Shown piece by piece: positions 24,080 to 37,800 of a DNA stretch of 64,000 bases (position 1 is the first letter of the stretch; each line of letters begins with the position of its first letter). The notes under the pieces were generated by a model. That model worked only from the letters and a program-made list of their open reading frames with translations. It was not told where the DNA came from and searched no databases. The position numbers and the translations under genes were made by a program. The DNA is from Rhynochetos jubatus. Lineage: Eukaryota; Chordata; Aves; Eurypygiformes; Rhynochetidae. The DNA lies in the NCBI GenBank assembly GCA_027574665.1, contig CM050655.1:15867170-15931169 (forward strand), in the 5' to 3' direction.

Positions 24080-27000
24080 TTTTCAACATGTGGAGAGGCT
24101 CAAAATCCAGAAAGAATTTTTCATAACTAAGAATTCCTTAAGTCTTTCTTACAGCCTCAAGAAATTTAGGCACATGAAAATTATGATTTGCTGAATGGAT
24201 TTTGAAACTCAAAACAATGTTGGAAACGTATCATTACAGTGCATTCTGCAAACTGTATTTATATTGAGGATAACCAATAAAGTCTTGGAAAATTTTCTTT
24301 TGTCAGTTGTGACACTGCACTTGCTGTAGCATTTCACCTGCAACATTTTATCTTAATCCTTATGCCTGAGAATAACACTGTAGGCATGGCTTTAAAAAGT
24401 ATACAAGTAAATAATTCAAAGAGTCACATTACCACGATCGCCAGAAAAAGGTCCACACAAATCATCTTGTACACTTCTTGGCAGACATATTAATATTAAA
24501 AACAGACACAAAAGCAAAAAAGCCGCCAAACATCCCTGCGCAGTCTTCTGCAAAAAGCATAGTTGTATGATCCCACAATCTGTCAGAACCCTAATCAAGG
24601 AAACACTAATTCCTGTATCTAAAAAATTTAAATTCTGCTCTCCTAAGCCAACAAATTCTTGCCAAAATTCAATTTCTACAGGACTGAATGCATGTTAAAT
24701 GTACTTTTTATTATGTTAGGCCTTTTAAAAATTCAAACTGGAGTGGATTAGCCTAAATTTAAGAGGATAAAATAGATAACTTTTTTTCCAGTAGGTAACA
24801 AATATGTGCAGCATTAGGCAGCCTTTTCATGGCGTGTTTTCCGTAAGCATAGAATAAGAGAGTCAGAACTGGTAATAAAGAGATCTTCTCAATTGCAGAT
24901 GTGTTGTACAGCCTGAACAATCCAAGGCATCTGCCTGACGTCAGCAGAAACGAAGCATTCCTTTTTTTTTATTTTTTTAACTCCACCTTGCATAGAATCA
25001 TTTACATCTGCTTTTATGGCACATTCTGGTACACTGGCTTCCTCTAGGAAAAGTAACCCTGGGTGTGTGGGGGGGAAACTTGGCAGGGATGACCAGCAAG
25101 AGGGCTGGTAATTCACTTTGGTTCCAAGAAAAATTTTGCCTCAGGAGCTAATCTTGATTATCCTCCGGTGATTGTCTATCACATGGGGAAATATCAAACG
25201 ACCTAGAAGGAATTTCAAGACATCGCCTCATCCCTTACAAGCAAGGGAAATATCTTTTCCCATCTTTCTCCCATTGAGTAAAGAGAGAAGGTAGAACCTG
25301 CTACTTAGTACCTGATAAAAAACCAGCAGTGGTGGCAAGTTGTCTTTTTCTTTACGAAACTGCTTTTTCTGTAGTTCAAATGTACAGTTTATTATAAATA
25401 CTATTTTGCTGACTATCCTGTCTTATTTAAAAGAAATTTATCATCACCTGGTGAAAAATGGATTATCAAGCTCAGTCGCTGTCTGTGCAAAAGAGGTATT
25501 GGTCTAACAGCAATGCTATAAGGTTTTATTTTCTCAAATTTTAACGTTGTGGTTTAAAACTTTGGATAAGAATCATCATGGGGCTTATCCAAAATCCACA
25601 AAAGGCAATATGAGCTTTTTATTTCAAATAATTTTGGATAAAATCCCACATACTTTCAAAATCTTATCACTGCAACATGAAAAAAGAAAGAATTCCATGA
25701 ACATGATATTGCATTCTATCATTTCACAATTAATATGGGGGGTGGGGGGGCATGTTTATGGAATAGAGGATTTAACTTCGACATACGTCCATTAAATTTT
25801 TGCATATTTTCCAACAAATAACATATTGCCCAACTAAAACTTGGAAATTCACTTGAAACTTCATTGAAAAAAATATGCAAAGTAATGAAAATTTACTTAT
25901 AAGTCACTTTCTTTTTTCAGCTTAGTCCTTTATAAACAATTTCTAGATGCTATGGCAGAGACATCTCGGTTTCTACCAGCTAACTCCAAGTGGACTGTCT
26001 GTGATGGGAAACGGGTGTTGAAAACTGACTGTAAAAACAATACGCCTGTTTGAGTTATACGTTTCATCGTTAGGATTTCAAACATATAAACATCTGTAAA
26101 AGCATGCATTTACCTCTCAAGTGTCTTCTGAGGTTTTAACACTGACTTCTTATAAAGCAATTTAAAGAATAATCCCCTTCTGAAATTCAGTCTTCTCCCA
26201 CTATTTGATCCAGTGATACTATTATTGTTTTCATTTGTGGCACTTTATTTCAAGGAATGTGATGCATAAACAAAAGATTTCAGAATGCAGAAATTGCATT
26301 ATGAAAAATTTCTCTTCACCACCTCTCTCAGTACAAAACTAACCTTGGCCTGCTGACGTGAGATGATGAGAGCCATTGGGGAGAACAGATGGGAGCTGAG
26401 GAGCTGCTCACAGCCCCACAGGAGATGTTTAGTATATTGAGAAACTAGGTCTTCTATTATAACAGCAAATGGAGAAAGAATTTGAATGATAACTCACTCC
26501 ATGGCTTATTCTACTTTTCTCCTTTTAATGTGTTCGCCAACATGAAAGTCTTTTTGTAGCAACAGCTGAAACCATTCAGTTTTATTGGGGATTTCATATT
26601 GGATTCCAACCCCATCTTGAGTCAAAAGAGTAATAAATGTATCCATCTAAGCCAAGTGTGTCATAAGCATTTGATTTTGGTTTTGAAGCACCCATACTCA
26701 CAAATCATGGTTTAATACTGATGCAAACAGCTTAGTGCAATATTTACCAGGAGCTGCTTATGAAGCACAGAACAAAGGTGTCACTGATAATGCCAGTATC
26801 TAGTCAAGCCTAAAGCAGGTTGATATTACTACAGATAGTTATGTTTTCTATTGTGCATAAGAAAAAAGGAATCTAAAAACTATTACATATAAAATACAAA
26901 ATCTTAAAACTAGTGTCTTTTACTTTTCTATATTTCAACCATCGTATTTAAAAAGTAAAAAGTATTTGTGTGATTAGAAATTGCCTAAAAGTGAGTTTGA

Positions 27001-27290
27001 TTTGGAACATGATAGCAAATCAAGATCTGTAGCTGAACCCAGTAATTCTGTTCAGCCATGATGAACCAGTAAAAGCTACTTTGAAATGACTCAAAGATAT
27101 TTTTTTTCTTTTTTATAAGAGTGCACACAAGACAGGAAGAACATCAGTGACTTCAGTCTCTGGCCTTCTAACGAAGAAAGGACTTGTGAAGGTGAATGGT
27201 TTGCAGACGAAGGGGATATAAAAGAGACAAAACCAGGATAAAAATTAAATAAAAAGTAGCTGTCTTAAACTGTAATTGCACTCCTCTGCT
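24080..27290. other. unassigned noncoding DNA
   Basis: No exon, RNA gene or recognisable interspersed repeat. A G-rich run (six G, T, seven G) lies at 25737-25750. Frames at 24889-25116 (minus) and 25547-25795 (plus) have no recognisable domains. Confidence 0.7.
25737..25750 (+). repeat. G-rich run
   Basis: Six G, one T and seven G in succession within AT-rich DNA. Simple sequence; it falls short of a canonical four-tract quadruplex. Confidence 0.85.
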
Positions 27291-27680
27291 GAGCATGCTT
27301 TCAGATATATAAATGTGATTTACTATCAGCTTGCAACTACAAATCAGGTCTTAAGAAACACTTGTGCTATGAAATTGTTTAATCTCATCAAGCTCTGCTT
27401 TCACAGCAAGCTATAAATCACAAAGTCTTTGTTATCATAGACCTCCATGAGCGCCTCTCAGGCAGGCAATGGATCGTGGGTATATATAATCCTGACTGCA
27501 CAAACAGTGGGGTCGTCGCAGCCTGAAATACTTTCATAATAGCCACTGTGCAGCTGGTGGAACACAAGCCTATGATGGATATCTCATTTCCTACAGTCGG
27601 CATCTATTTCGAGCAAATTATTACCACATAAATTTCTTGTCAACAGAAACGGCCAATTAATTAAGTTAAAAATTTACTCG
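27290..27680. other. candidate conserved noncoding element with CpG cluster
   Basis: Between about 27450 and 27655 there are at least seven CpG dinucleotides (including TCGTCGCAG near 27513) in a region otherwise nearly free of CpG. Motifs include CTTTGTTATC (SOX-like), TATAAATCACAAAG and TAATTAAT. The minus-strand open frame 27418-27603 has no recognised domain. Retained CpGs suggest either selection or low methylation; a short unrecognised exon cannot be fully excluded. Confidence 0.35.
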
Positions 27681-30600
27681 TGATCACATCTACAAACCAA
27701 ATAGAACTGCAAGGCAATTTTACAGTTACTGAATATACTGCAGGTCAGTTTAATGAATAATTTTTAACTTTGTCATAAACTCAAAGACAGGCTAATATCT
27801 TGAAAAACCCGACTGGAGAGCAGCTGCCAACAGATTTACAGAAAATATATTTATGCAGATTTTGATTGCTGACATCTGGGGACAGAAATAAAATTCATAC
27901 AATTAGAGAAGCTTCACAGGAATACGAAATTTCCTCCTTAAAATTATGCAATTTTTCCTCTAAAACACTGTATTTGAACGTGAACAGTGCTTAAAAGGAT
28001 ACAGAATTGTTTTTGGGGAAAAAAATGGCTCATTATCAAAGTTGAGAACTATAGTAAGTAAAACACTTGATTAGACTTGCTGTTACAATTACTTTGTTTT
28101 CAAGCTTCTAAAAGTACATTTTGCATGCATATTTATCACATGCATACAAAACCATATCAGGTAGTCATAATTAGTGGGTGGAGATAATTGGATGTTTTCT
28201 CACTCCCAAGAACGAATAAAAGTTACTCTTTCCAAGGTGTCTTCACATCCGTTAAAACATTGCCAGCAGTACAGTGCAAGAGAATATTTAAAACTATGCC
28301 CTCCATACAAATCAAAGTGGGCAGATTGACAGAGGCATGAATACAGCTACTTACTTTGGATTATTATAGACATAAAACTGGTCTGCATGAGAACATGCAC
28401 ATTTGTAAGTACTTCATAATTTTTAGTTTAACCTTCTTTCACCCTCTTCCCCCCGCTCACATTCTTCCTGAAGTGAAAGCAAACATATACCAGTCACAGC
28501 TAACTATGAGATGAAATAGCCTTTTTCAATAGATAAAAATTAGAGTATTAATTAAAATATGGAGTGGCTTTTGCCTCTGTGTAGATGGTTCACTTTTATT
28601 AGAAGTAGGCAATGACCCTAAGTAACAACATGGACAAAAAGGTTTGACAGTGGTGGTCATGTGACTGTTTAAAAATTTGCATGCAACTCTGTTAGTGTGT
28701 CTTCATTAAGATATAAACATCATATCTTTCATTAATATATAATGAAACAGCTGTAGAAATCTTTGAAAGGTTAATAATTAATAGTGTAATCAACAAAAAA
28801 GCAGAAATTCCTCATTACACAATTCCAAGTGGGGAAAAAATGCTTAAGAAGAGGCAAGTAAACCAATCTGCAAATACCACCTCCCTGTTATTCTCTTCAC
28901 TGCAAAAAGTTTGAGTAAATAGGTGGGCCTTATAGAATAACTAAGAATAAGTACAATTATGGCAGAGCAACTCAGGAAGCAAGCACCACTCGTCAGAACT
29001 GGGGAAAAAAAAGTGCTCTTAATTATACCAAGGGAACTCCAACTTTAAAACATACACTAATTGTACCTGTGGCAGAATGGGAAATCATGATAGAAGTCAT
29101 CTGGAAAAGGTTGATCACTCAAAGGTGACATCAAAACTATTTAGGGAGCTTGGACGCTGAAAAACTCTTTTTACTGTATTTAGAAGTTACAGAGGTATTA
29201 CAGAGCAACAGTGAAGAAGGCCTCTGTCCTCACTGTAGCCCTCTGGATTTGGAGGGGAGGTGACCACTACTGCTATGGGGAGCTGAACTCAGGCAAGAAG
29301 GCATAGCTGGGATTAAGTTGCTGGAATGCTGGAGTTGAAGGAGAGGGGGAAATTCAGCCATCAGGGAATATGCCCCAGAAAAAGATTGGCAGATCACTAA
29401 GACTAGTCAGGCCCTAAAGATGACAGAAAGCAAGTTCCCAACAAACCTTCAAGGTATCTATGGGGAGCCATATAGTTTTGCTAAAATCTAAAAAGCCAAC
29501 AAGCTGTGACAAGGAACAAGCCTGAAGGAGAGGATGTGCTCCAAAGAATGTGGTGGGCATAGGTAGGGAGAAATATGTAGACTTCATCTAGTTTTATTTG
29601 GTTTGCTGCCTGAGTTTCTTTATTCTGTGTTCACTGTTCTAATTTCTGATCTAACAAAGCCAGATGAGTCACAAATTGATATATCTTTTCTGGGGAGAAC
29701 ACTGTGAAAGGAAGAAAAACTTCCCCTCAGATTCTGATGAAGTTAAGGACCCATCACAGCCAAGGAAAAAGACATCAAGATGCAAAATGTTGCAAGGATG
29801 AAGAGTTTCTTCTAGCAGAATTGACCAAAATTAATTTCCATATCACTCAGAAAGCACAATCACAAAATCAAAGTGCCATGTACATGCACCTACACAGGTT
29901 CACAAGACAAAGAGCCATACTGTACAGCACCTTCTCTTTTTTCGCAGTTTGAACTAAAGGCTAAAGTAAAACTATGACTTTCTCCAGATTGTAGGCCTTT
30001 TTTTTTGGCTTTGTGCTGGTTTTTTACTGTTAAAAAGCTACAAACTTAACCTTAACCGGAGGTCTAATGGTTCTGATCAAAGACAATGTGCAGAGGGTGG
30101 GAAGTCTGAAGGACAGTTGTTTTCATTTTAAGGGCTGTTGTTTTCATTTTCTTTTGAAGAAGAGTCAGCTTGGTTTATTTTAGACCTTTTCCTGAGAGTT
30201 ATACTAGTCTGACATGAGTTGTGAACTCTTCTAATGGCTGATTCAAGGCATTCTTTATTCTTGGAGAGTGGGGGAAAAAAAGAAAACAAAAAACAAACTC
30301 AAAGTCTAGGAGATAGATGGCTCATGGTGTTTGGAACAATCTTCAAATAGTGCACAAAAAAACATTCCAAAATATTTTCCATTTAGCAAAGAATAATGTA
30401 AGAATAATAAAACACTTAAATACCTCTCACTGTCTATCCCTATTTCTAAAGCAGATAGATGTTTGTCTGAAGAAACAAAGACTTTGGAACGTGTTTAAAA
30501 GCAAGCAGACTATTGAGTATCTTCTGAACTTGCATTTCTGAATTTAGTTATGAAAGCTGCTCAAGAATACTAAGTGAATATTCCAAATGTTCTAGAAATG

Positions 30601-30810
30601 GCTGCAAAAGTATAGAAGTTAATTTTTATTTTAGTTACTATCAAACAATCAGGTATTTCTGCGCCAAGGACTTTCTCAAATTTCTCTCTTATATAGAGAA
30701 AATTGTACTTTTCAGTAAAGTATGGGAAATGACCAAAGAAGGTAAAAAGGGGCAAAACACCTAGATGCAGACTATAGAACCAAACCGCTGGTTCAAATAA
30801 CTGAGGAAAA
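27680..30810. other. unassigned noncoding DNA
   Basis: No supported gene. The interval 29220-29560 is less AT-rich than its surroundings and may hold an unrecognised old repeat, but no family signature is readable. A short tandem duplication lies at 30116-30150. Confidence 0.65.
30116..30150. repeat. short tandem duplication, 21-bp period
   Basis: GTTGTTTTCATTTT at 30116-30129 is repeated exactly at 30137-30150. Two copies only; a slippage-type local duplication. Confidence 0.85.
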
Positions 30811-30811
30811 C

Positions 30812-30876
30812 CATGGAATCATAAAGTCTTTCAGGTTGGAATAGACCTTTAAGATCATCAGCTTTAACCTTTAACC
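30812..30876 (-). mobile_element. CR1 LINE 3'-end stub
   Basis: On the minus strand this is the extreme 3' end of a CR1 element. Degenerate copies of the terminal octamer sit at 30812-30827 (plus strand CATGGAAT then CATAAAGT), followed by the CR1 tail signature AGGTTGGAATAGACCTTTAA and AAGATCATC. Only about 65 bp are recognisable, consistent with the severe 5' truncation common in CR1. The tail wording differs from that of the two larger copies in this window, suggesting a different and probably older subfamily. Confidence 0.85.
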
Positions 30877-33711
30877 GATTTTAATTACAAATTTACATAT
30901 TGACTTCTAAGGATACCATATGTAAGTTCACTCAAAATTCAAAACACTAAATACTACTGAATTCTATATTCCAGTATTTAATTCATATCTATACAAGAGC
31001 AAAAGCATGCCAACTTTGACTTGTAGTCCTCATTCCTAAACTGCAAGATGACTACGGAGGATTCACACTAGTGTTCTCAAAGAATGAGGTAAACTTCAAA
31101 GTCTGTGTCCATGAGGTACCAAGCAAAAATCAAATTACTTACTGTTTTAAGTATTTATACTATATTAATAAAATTATATTATATTACATATACAATATAC
31201 ATTACATTCCTTGTTATCATCTCTGTGAAACACTCTCCTCCTCTGCTCTTTACTCATCCCACTTGTCCGTATTTGGATGTTTTACTATGTCAGGGGCATT
31301 AATTCTGCCAGAAAACTTTTATTTAAACTGCATGTAGCAGAAGTTCAATTCCCATACTTGCAAACCCTGTTTTGTAAGACAGAAAACAGGCCCAAAATAG
31401 GCAAAAGGTGCCCAGATACCTAAATATCTTCCTATCTCCATAAGCATAACTGATTTTGTCCATTAGGAGACAACAGAAAGAAGAATGAGGAACTAGAAAT
31501 ATGACCTTTTTCATATACAGGGTTTTGACAAGTACTCAGTTTTCTAAGTTGAAAACATATTTGTTCCAGCTATTACATGGAACACCATTCATTTATTTTC
31601 AGGTTTTAGCAATATTATTAAAGTGTAATTAAAACTACAGTAATATTACTGAATTAACTGTATAAAATCATCAGAGTGCCACATCTTTTCCGAGTGTGGT
31701 TATTATATTTAACAAGGCACTTATATGATGAGACGATATGATTGTCATCACTGTGTACATAGATTGTGAGATCAAGTACCAGTAAAATTTGCATGCCATT
31801 ATATGCAAACAGAAAGGAAGACAGTGCTTGCTCCAGAGACCTAGAAGCTAAAATTTCCTTTCATGTTACAGAAGTCTTTCCATGCCTTTATAGGATTATA
31901 ATATAATACACTACCTAACAGCCATTTAGTTATGATATTGACAATAGGAGCATGGAGCACAAAGTCCTGGCAGAAAACAAGATAAACACAGAATGCAAAA
32001 CTACTGATGTGATCTGTTACTGAATCAATTTACTGAAGTTCTCTTAAGATTCATTAGTGTCCTAATTCCTCAAGTAAAATATGCCAGAGATTCATTGGAA
32101 GTAATACAGGTAATGATTGTCTTTACAAACAATTAAAAAAATTAGTTGACAGAAACGGTCACAATCTAGAAACCCTATTTCTAGATGGCAACTGCATTCT
32201 ACTGAAGAACACTATTTTGAGGTACGGTAACATAATACAAAACACCATTTCTGGAGATACTGATGTGAGCAGAACAGTCTTGTTTTGATTAATTATTCAG
32301 TTTGGTAAAATTACAGTTTGCTTAAAGGAGCATAAGCCATCTTTCAGAATGCTTCATTTGTTTCTTTATACATAAGACTAATTCATTCCAGGTGTAAGTT
32401 TAGTTAATTAAGAAGCAGTACCCCATCTTTTGCTGAGTGGATGCATTTAAACCCAAAAAACAAATTACACAAATAAAAAGTTGCCATTATAGTCCTGAGC
32501 TCTGCCACAGACTGTGCAAGATTAAAAAAAAAAAAGGAGGGGAGGCAGGGGAGATATACCACACAGAAATTCCTTTCACTGTCTGAACTAATAGAGAAGC
32601 AATACTTTAGACAGTTTATGCAATTTGTGCTGCATTATTAATCACCAGTATTCCCTTGCTTTCCATAGTGTTCATATTTGTTGTACTTTATGTTCTTCTA
32701 GCACTGTCACACACCCCTTCTCTTTTTTTCGGAACTACAGAGAAGACAAGGCAGCTAGATACTTGAGGAATGCAACAGTATTGTAACCTGACAGTAAGTA
32801 CAATGGGACGCTGCCATCATGGCAGGGGCATTCCAAAAAAACACCAGTCAAGAACCTGATGCCCAGACTGGACAAGGCTGTGCAAGGACAGGTTGGCCTT
32901 AACTTCTAAATCTGTTCTAAAAATGGTTTTTGATATGTTACTCACTGAGGTCCTGTGAAGTGACTTCTCACAAAATGTGAGGAGGAGACAAATTGTGGAA
33001 GGAAGAGACATAGGATGGGGAGACTGGTGCAGATGCAGAACCATTAGATATAGTCTTATCCTATTCACTAGCATTTAAGCACACATAAATTCTGTCTTGT
33101 CCTCAGTAAGTTAAGTACAACTTAACTGATCATCCCGCTGCTGATACATATGAATGACAGCAAAAACTATTTGCTGATTAACACTAAAAAAAATATTGCC
33201 TGACATGTTTTTGCGTTTGACAGATTGTTAAAATGCAATTCTAAACACCTAATTAGCCACGTGTAATATTATTTTAAAATTTATAGCTAGCATTGACACA
33301 GGCAAGCAACTAGGAAAACCAAGGTTTTTTTCAGATTCTATCTGAAAAATCACTACAATATATGGTAAATCAAAACCAATGCTGCTATGTAAATAAAAAC
33401 ATCCTTATAAAGAACTTAAGCAATGTTGGAGTTTGCTTTTTTGTTTAATTCCAGTGACTTGAGCTATGAGGAACTTTCTACAGTTAGAGACTGAGGTAAA
33501 AGAGTAACCAGTATAAACTCAGAAAAGCAGTGTAGCATTTGCTTATAGTCTATTAACCAATTTAGATAGTACTACTGGAATATTATATTAACTGTATTAA
33601 TGATATTACTTATTATACTTAATTTTTAATGTAATCAGGTTTTAAAAGTTGTTTATCAATATAACATTTGCTAGTAAATCTATAATAAAAACAAAAATAG
33701 CTGTGAATAAA
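30877..33711. other. unassigned noncoding DNA
   Basis: AT-rich unique sequence, especially AT-rich at 31150-31200. An A run at 32524-32535 is followed by a short G-rich patch. The open frames at 31071-31337 (plus) and 32817-33074 (minus) carry no recognisable domain. No RNA gene seen. Confidence 0.7.
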
Positions 33712-34845
33712 TTACTTCAGCAAAGCTTTTGACACAGTCTCCCATGGCAACCTCATAGACAAGCTTAGGAAGTATGGACTGGACCATTGGGCAGTGAGGT
33801 GGACTGGGAACTGGCTGGAGGAAAGAGCTCAGAGAGTTGTGGTCAATGGGGCAGTCTAGTTGGAGGTCTGTGGCTAGTGGCGTCCCCCAGGGGTCAGTGC
33901 TGGGTCCAGCCCTATTCAATATAGTCATCAATGACCTGGACCAAGGGCTCGAATGTCCTCTCAGCAAGTTTGCTGCTGATAGCAAACTGGGAGGAGTGGC
34001 TGCCATGCCAGAAGGCCGTGCTGCCATCCAGCGTGACCTGGACAGGCTGGAGAGCTGGGCAGGCAGAAATATAATGGAATTCAATAAGGGCAAGTGTAAA
34101 GTGCTGCATCTGGGGAAGTACAACCCCATGTTCGAGTACAGGTTGGGGGCTGTTCTCTTGGAGCGCTGCTATGGGGAAAAGCACCTTGGAGTCCTAGTGG
34201 ACAACAGAAGGACCATGAGCCAACAGTGTGCCCTCACGGCCAAGAAGGCCAATGGCATCCTGGGATGCATAAAGAAGAGTGTGGCCAGCAGGTTGAGGGA
34301 AGTTATCCTCCCCCTCTACTCTGCACTGGTGAGGCCTCACCTGGAGTGCTGTGTCCAGTTCTGGTCTCCTCAGTTCAAGGACAAGGAGTTACTGGAGAGG
34401 GTCCAGTGCAGGGCCACTAAGATGATTCAGGGCCTGGAGCACCTTCCATATGAGGAAAGGCTGAGAGAGCTGGGTCTGTTTAGCTTGGAAAACAGGAGGC
34501 TGAGAGGGGACCTTATCAATGCTGATCAATATCTGAAGGATGGGTGTCAGGAGGATGGGGCCAGGCTCTTCTCGGTGGTGTCCAGTGACAGGACTAGGAG
34601 CAATGGCTATAAACTGGTAAATAGAAGGTTCAAACCAAACGTGAAACCCTTCTTCCCTGTGAGGGTGACAGAGCACTGGGCACAGGCTGCCCAGAGCGGT
34701 GGGGGAGTCTCCTTCCCTGGAGACTTTCAAAAGCTGCCTGGACTTGTTCCTGTGTGATCTGCTCTAGGGGATCCTGCTCTGGCAGGGGGGTTGGACTAGA
34801 TGACCTCTAGAGGTCCCTTCCAGCCCCGAACACTCTGAATCTGTG
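33712..34845 (+). mobile_element. CR1 non-LTR retrotransposon, 5'-truncated copy
   Basis: A CR1 LINE copy on the plus strand. It starts abruptly inside the reverse-transcriptase domain, at the FSKAFDTVSH-type motif (33716 onward), continues through the ORF2 C-terminus (stop at about 34765-34767 in the corrected frame) and ends with the typical CR1 3' UTR: GGTTGGACTAGATGACCTCT, then AGGTCCCTTCCAGCCCC and a degenerate terminal octamer region (CTGAATCTGTG). The upstream flank is AT-rich unique DNA. It has no 5' UTR, no ORF1 and no endonuclease domain, so it is a dead-on-arrival copy. CR1 insertions normally make no clear target-site duplication, and none is seen. Confidence 0.97.
33716..34767 (+). 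pseudogene. CR1 ORF2 reverse transcriptase, C-terminal fragment, broken
   Basis: ORF2 of CR1 encodes an apurinic-type endonuclease plus reverse transcriptase; only the RT second half and C-terminal region remain. The first frame (33716 to about 33855) has the AFDTVSH and DKLRKYGLD segments and then hits a stop. A frameshift near 33850-33860 leads into the main open frame, 33837-34757. That frame has the RT motif [10 protein letters not shown] at residues 15-24, the catalytic-loop position FAAD at residues 45-48, the [10 protein letters not shown] segment near residue 161 and [12 protein letters not shown] near residue 207. CR1 RTs normally have FADD, so the first catalytic aspartate (codon 33975-33977, GCT) is lost. 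A further one-base insertion near 34678 moves the frame: the last roughly 25 residues are out of frame, while the shifted frame continues to the expected stop at 34765-34767. Inactive by several independent lesions. Confidence 0.95.
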
Positions 34846-37800
34846 TAAAAAGTTGAAATATTAGGCTGTCATTAATACACTTTTTCTACCATATTCTCCT
34901 AGTATTATAGCTATGTCATTAACAAATATGCACCTAGAAGGATTTGCAAATGGATTATGCAAATTAATATGGTCTACTTAACACTTGATTTACTTTGTCA
35001 CTGTTATGCACCCTCTACGACAACCCCATCCACCTGAACAAAGACATTTGTCAAATATGAGGAAACAGGTAAAAGACTGTAAGAGACTTCAAAAAATTAA
35101 AAAAGTCAAGATTGACTTGCAGTCCTCTTGTAAGAATACTTTGAGGCTACTTTAATCAGATTTAAGATAAACTAAGATTTTATAACCACAACTCAAAACA
35201 CCACTGCCTTCAGGTCATTTAGGTATGTTGCTGTTGATGAAGTATATAAGGTATATTCCATAAAATGAAAATATATACTCTATGAACACAGAATGAATTG
35301 GTTGCTAAAGTATGTGTAAACTGCTGTTTAATTTATAAATTAAATTGGATCTTTAAAACACTTACCTATCATTCTAATGCTCTAGCATCCCTATTGTTTC
35401 AAAATTGTCTTCATCTGAAGATTCTCCAACAAAGTTTCATAATCAAATTTTCTGAAATAGTTTTGGGTATTTTTTTCTTTATCCTACTGAAGAAAAAAAT
35501 CCCACTGTAAAATCTAATTTATTATTAAATTATGTTCGAAGATTAAATTACTTGAACATTAACAATTGACAACAATATACCACAAGAGTGCCAACATATC
35601 CCTAAAACTGATCATTCATAAACATACTCGGAGTTTAAACACAAGCTTAGCAGAAATTGAAACACTGTAAAGCATGAAAATGCAAACTTTAATTTTGGTC
35701 TATTTTAATGCGCTGGACTTGCTATATGAACTCTGTGATTGATGAAAAAACACTACTCTCAACCCTACTTTTCAGAGAGAACAAAACAAAAACAGAAAGA
35801 AAATTTCAAAACCCAGTTAAGCAATCACTATTACACTATGTTGAAGTCCCTCCCCTAACTACTTCATGCCACAATGAACTACCTCTGAACAATCTCCTTT
35901 TTCCCAAATCCTTGTGATTCAGCAGTAACAGGAATAAATTGTTTCTTGGCAATCAAAATACTATCCAAGATTTTTGACCCTGCCGTGTACTCTTATGCAG
36001 CTTTTGGCTACTTTAAAGATTATAGTGGAATACAGCCTCCTCTTTTACTGGAGAAGAACTCAACTCCTAGAAGGTTCTTACAAAATATTAGGGCTGTCAG
36101 GGGATAAACTACAAGATGATGTCATCTTAGTGATCAATCAGCAATAGCTGAACATAACGAAAGTGATTTTCAAGGACAATGAATAGCTAACAGTAAGAAA
36201 TACACTCGGTTCATGCAAATTTTCATAGGGGACAGTGTAATTCAGAACGACAGGCCCAGTAACAGCAGCCCAGATTCAAGTAATGCAAATATAACCCACA
36301 GATCTAATGTGTATGTTGCACTACTGCTCAGCATCAGGATTAAGTGGCAATCTCCAGGGATGGTTGCTTTCAACACATGAACTTTGACCTCAAAGAGCAG
36401 AGATAAAACATTACAAGAAAGGCAGAAATGGGAATTGTAAAAATCTGTAGAATTAGCATCTAGTAATACTGTAAAATAAACTCACAGTTCCTAGAGCATT
36501 AATGTAAATCTATGGCCTTTCAGAGGCTAGAAGTCACCAGAAGTTTCATTTAATATTTTCAGACAAAATCTGAAGAGGAGTAAGCAATAAAACCTATAAT
36601 TACTAGCCATAAATAAAGTAGAAATAAGCATGATGTAGTGTTCAAACAAAATAAGAATCACATGTGCGCATTGCAATGGGAGGAAATAAGGCAGTAAAAT
36701 GAATAACTAGTCTCCAAGCCATGAAGTCAGAGATTTCCCTGATGCAACCAAGGTTTAAGGACACTTTGTTGATTTACTCTGTGACAGCCTGACATTCTTG
36801 TAAGCATAATGCTCAAAAGCTCATTTCAGCAGTTTTAAGCAGCACGGCATTTTTTCCTGATTTATGGGCGGTTTATGGTAGTTGGAAATGGACATAGTCA
36901 TTGTGGCCATAGTTTGAAATGAAGTCAAGTGATGTCCTTGATGCAGACCCAGTGTCAAAAATGAAAACTATGAAAAAAATGAAAATTATTAAATCCACCT
37001 TGATAATTTAGCCCAGTGGGGAAAAGGGCAAAGAGAAAGTGCAAGCAAAGATTACACTCTTTGGAGAAGTAAATTCAAGACTGGTAATACATAACATCTA
37101 CATTTTTAGAGGTCAGCAGTCAAAGCCACTGTAAGACTGGCTCACAAAAATTATTACAGCAGTACACTGAAATTATGCATATGCCTTCTGTTTGTTTTCT
37201 TTAACCTCAGTATATTTTCATTTACTCCCTCAACTGTTCCAAAAAGAACAATTGGACCAGTACACAAACAATACATGCTGCAGATTAGGCTTCCAAATCC
37301 AGAGCAGGCAGCTTCTTAAAATTTCTCTATGTAAATGAAGGACTCTTGAATAAGAGTTTATTAAAGGGACATGGAACAGATCAAGAAAGCCAGAAAAAAG
37401 GGGTTTTTGTTTAGTTCACTTAACTGTTTTTCCTCAAGAATTTACTAAAAATGTCCAATGAATTGAAATTGGAACTAAGACATTGTAGGTCTGCCTTTGA
37501 AAGTTACTCAGTATCAGCGAGCAAATCCATTTAAACCAAGAGGATTAGAATATCCTAAGAGTCACAGTTAAAGTGCCATTAAAAGGAACTACTAGTTATT
37601 TAATCCATTACCTGTGAACTTGTTATGTATTTTTTTTTCAGATTCGATACATTCCCAGCATGAACACAAGTGTGAGAGATAGGGGAAATATTTCAATCAG
37701 AAAAAATCATGATCTCCACATGAAAGCTGTGAAAGTTGAGAAGTGTGCAACTGCCTGAAATGACTTAAGGGATAACTGTCATTGGAATTAATACAGTTTG

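Noticed and set aside
33680..34730. Minus-strand and alternate-frame open frames overlapping the CR1 copy
   Set aside because: They are antisense or off-frame shadows of the CR1 ORF2 fragment.
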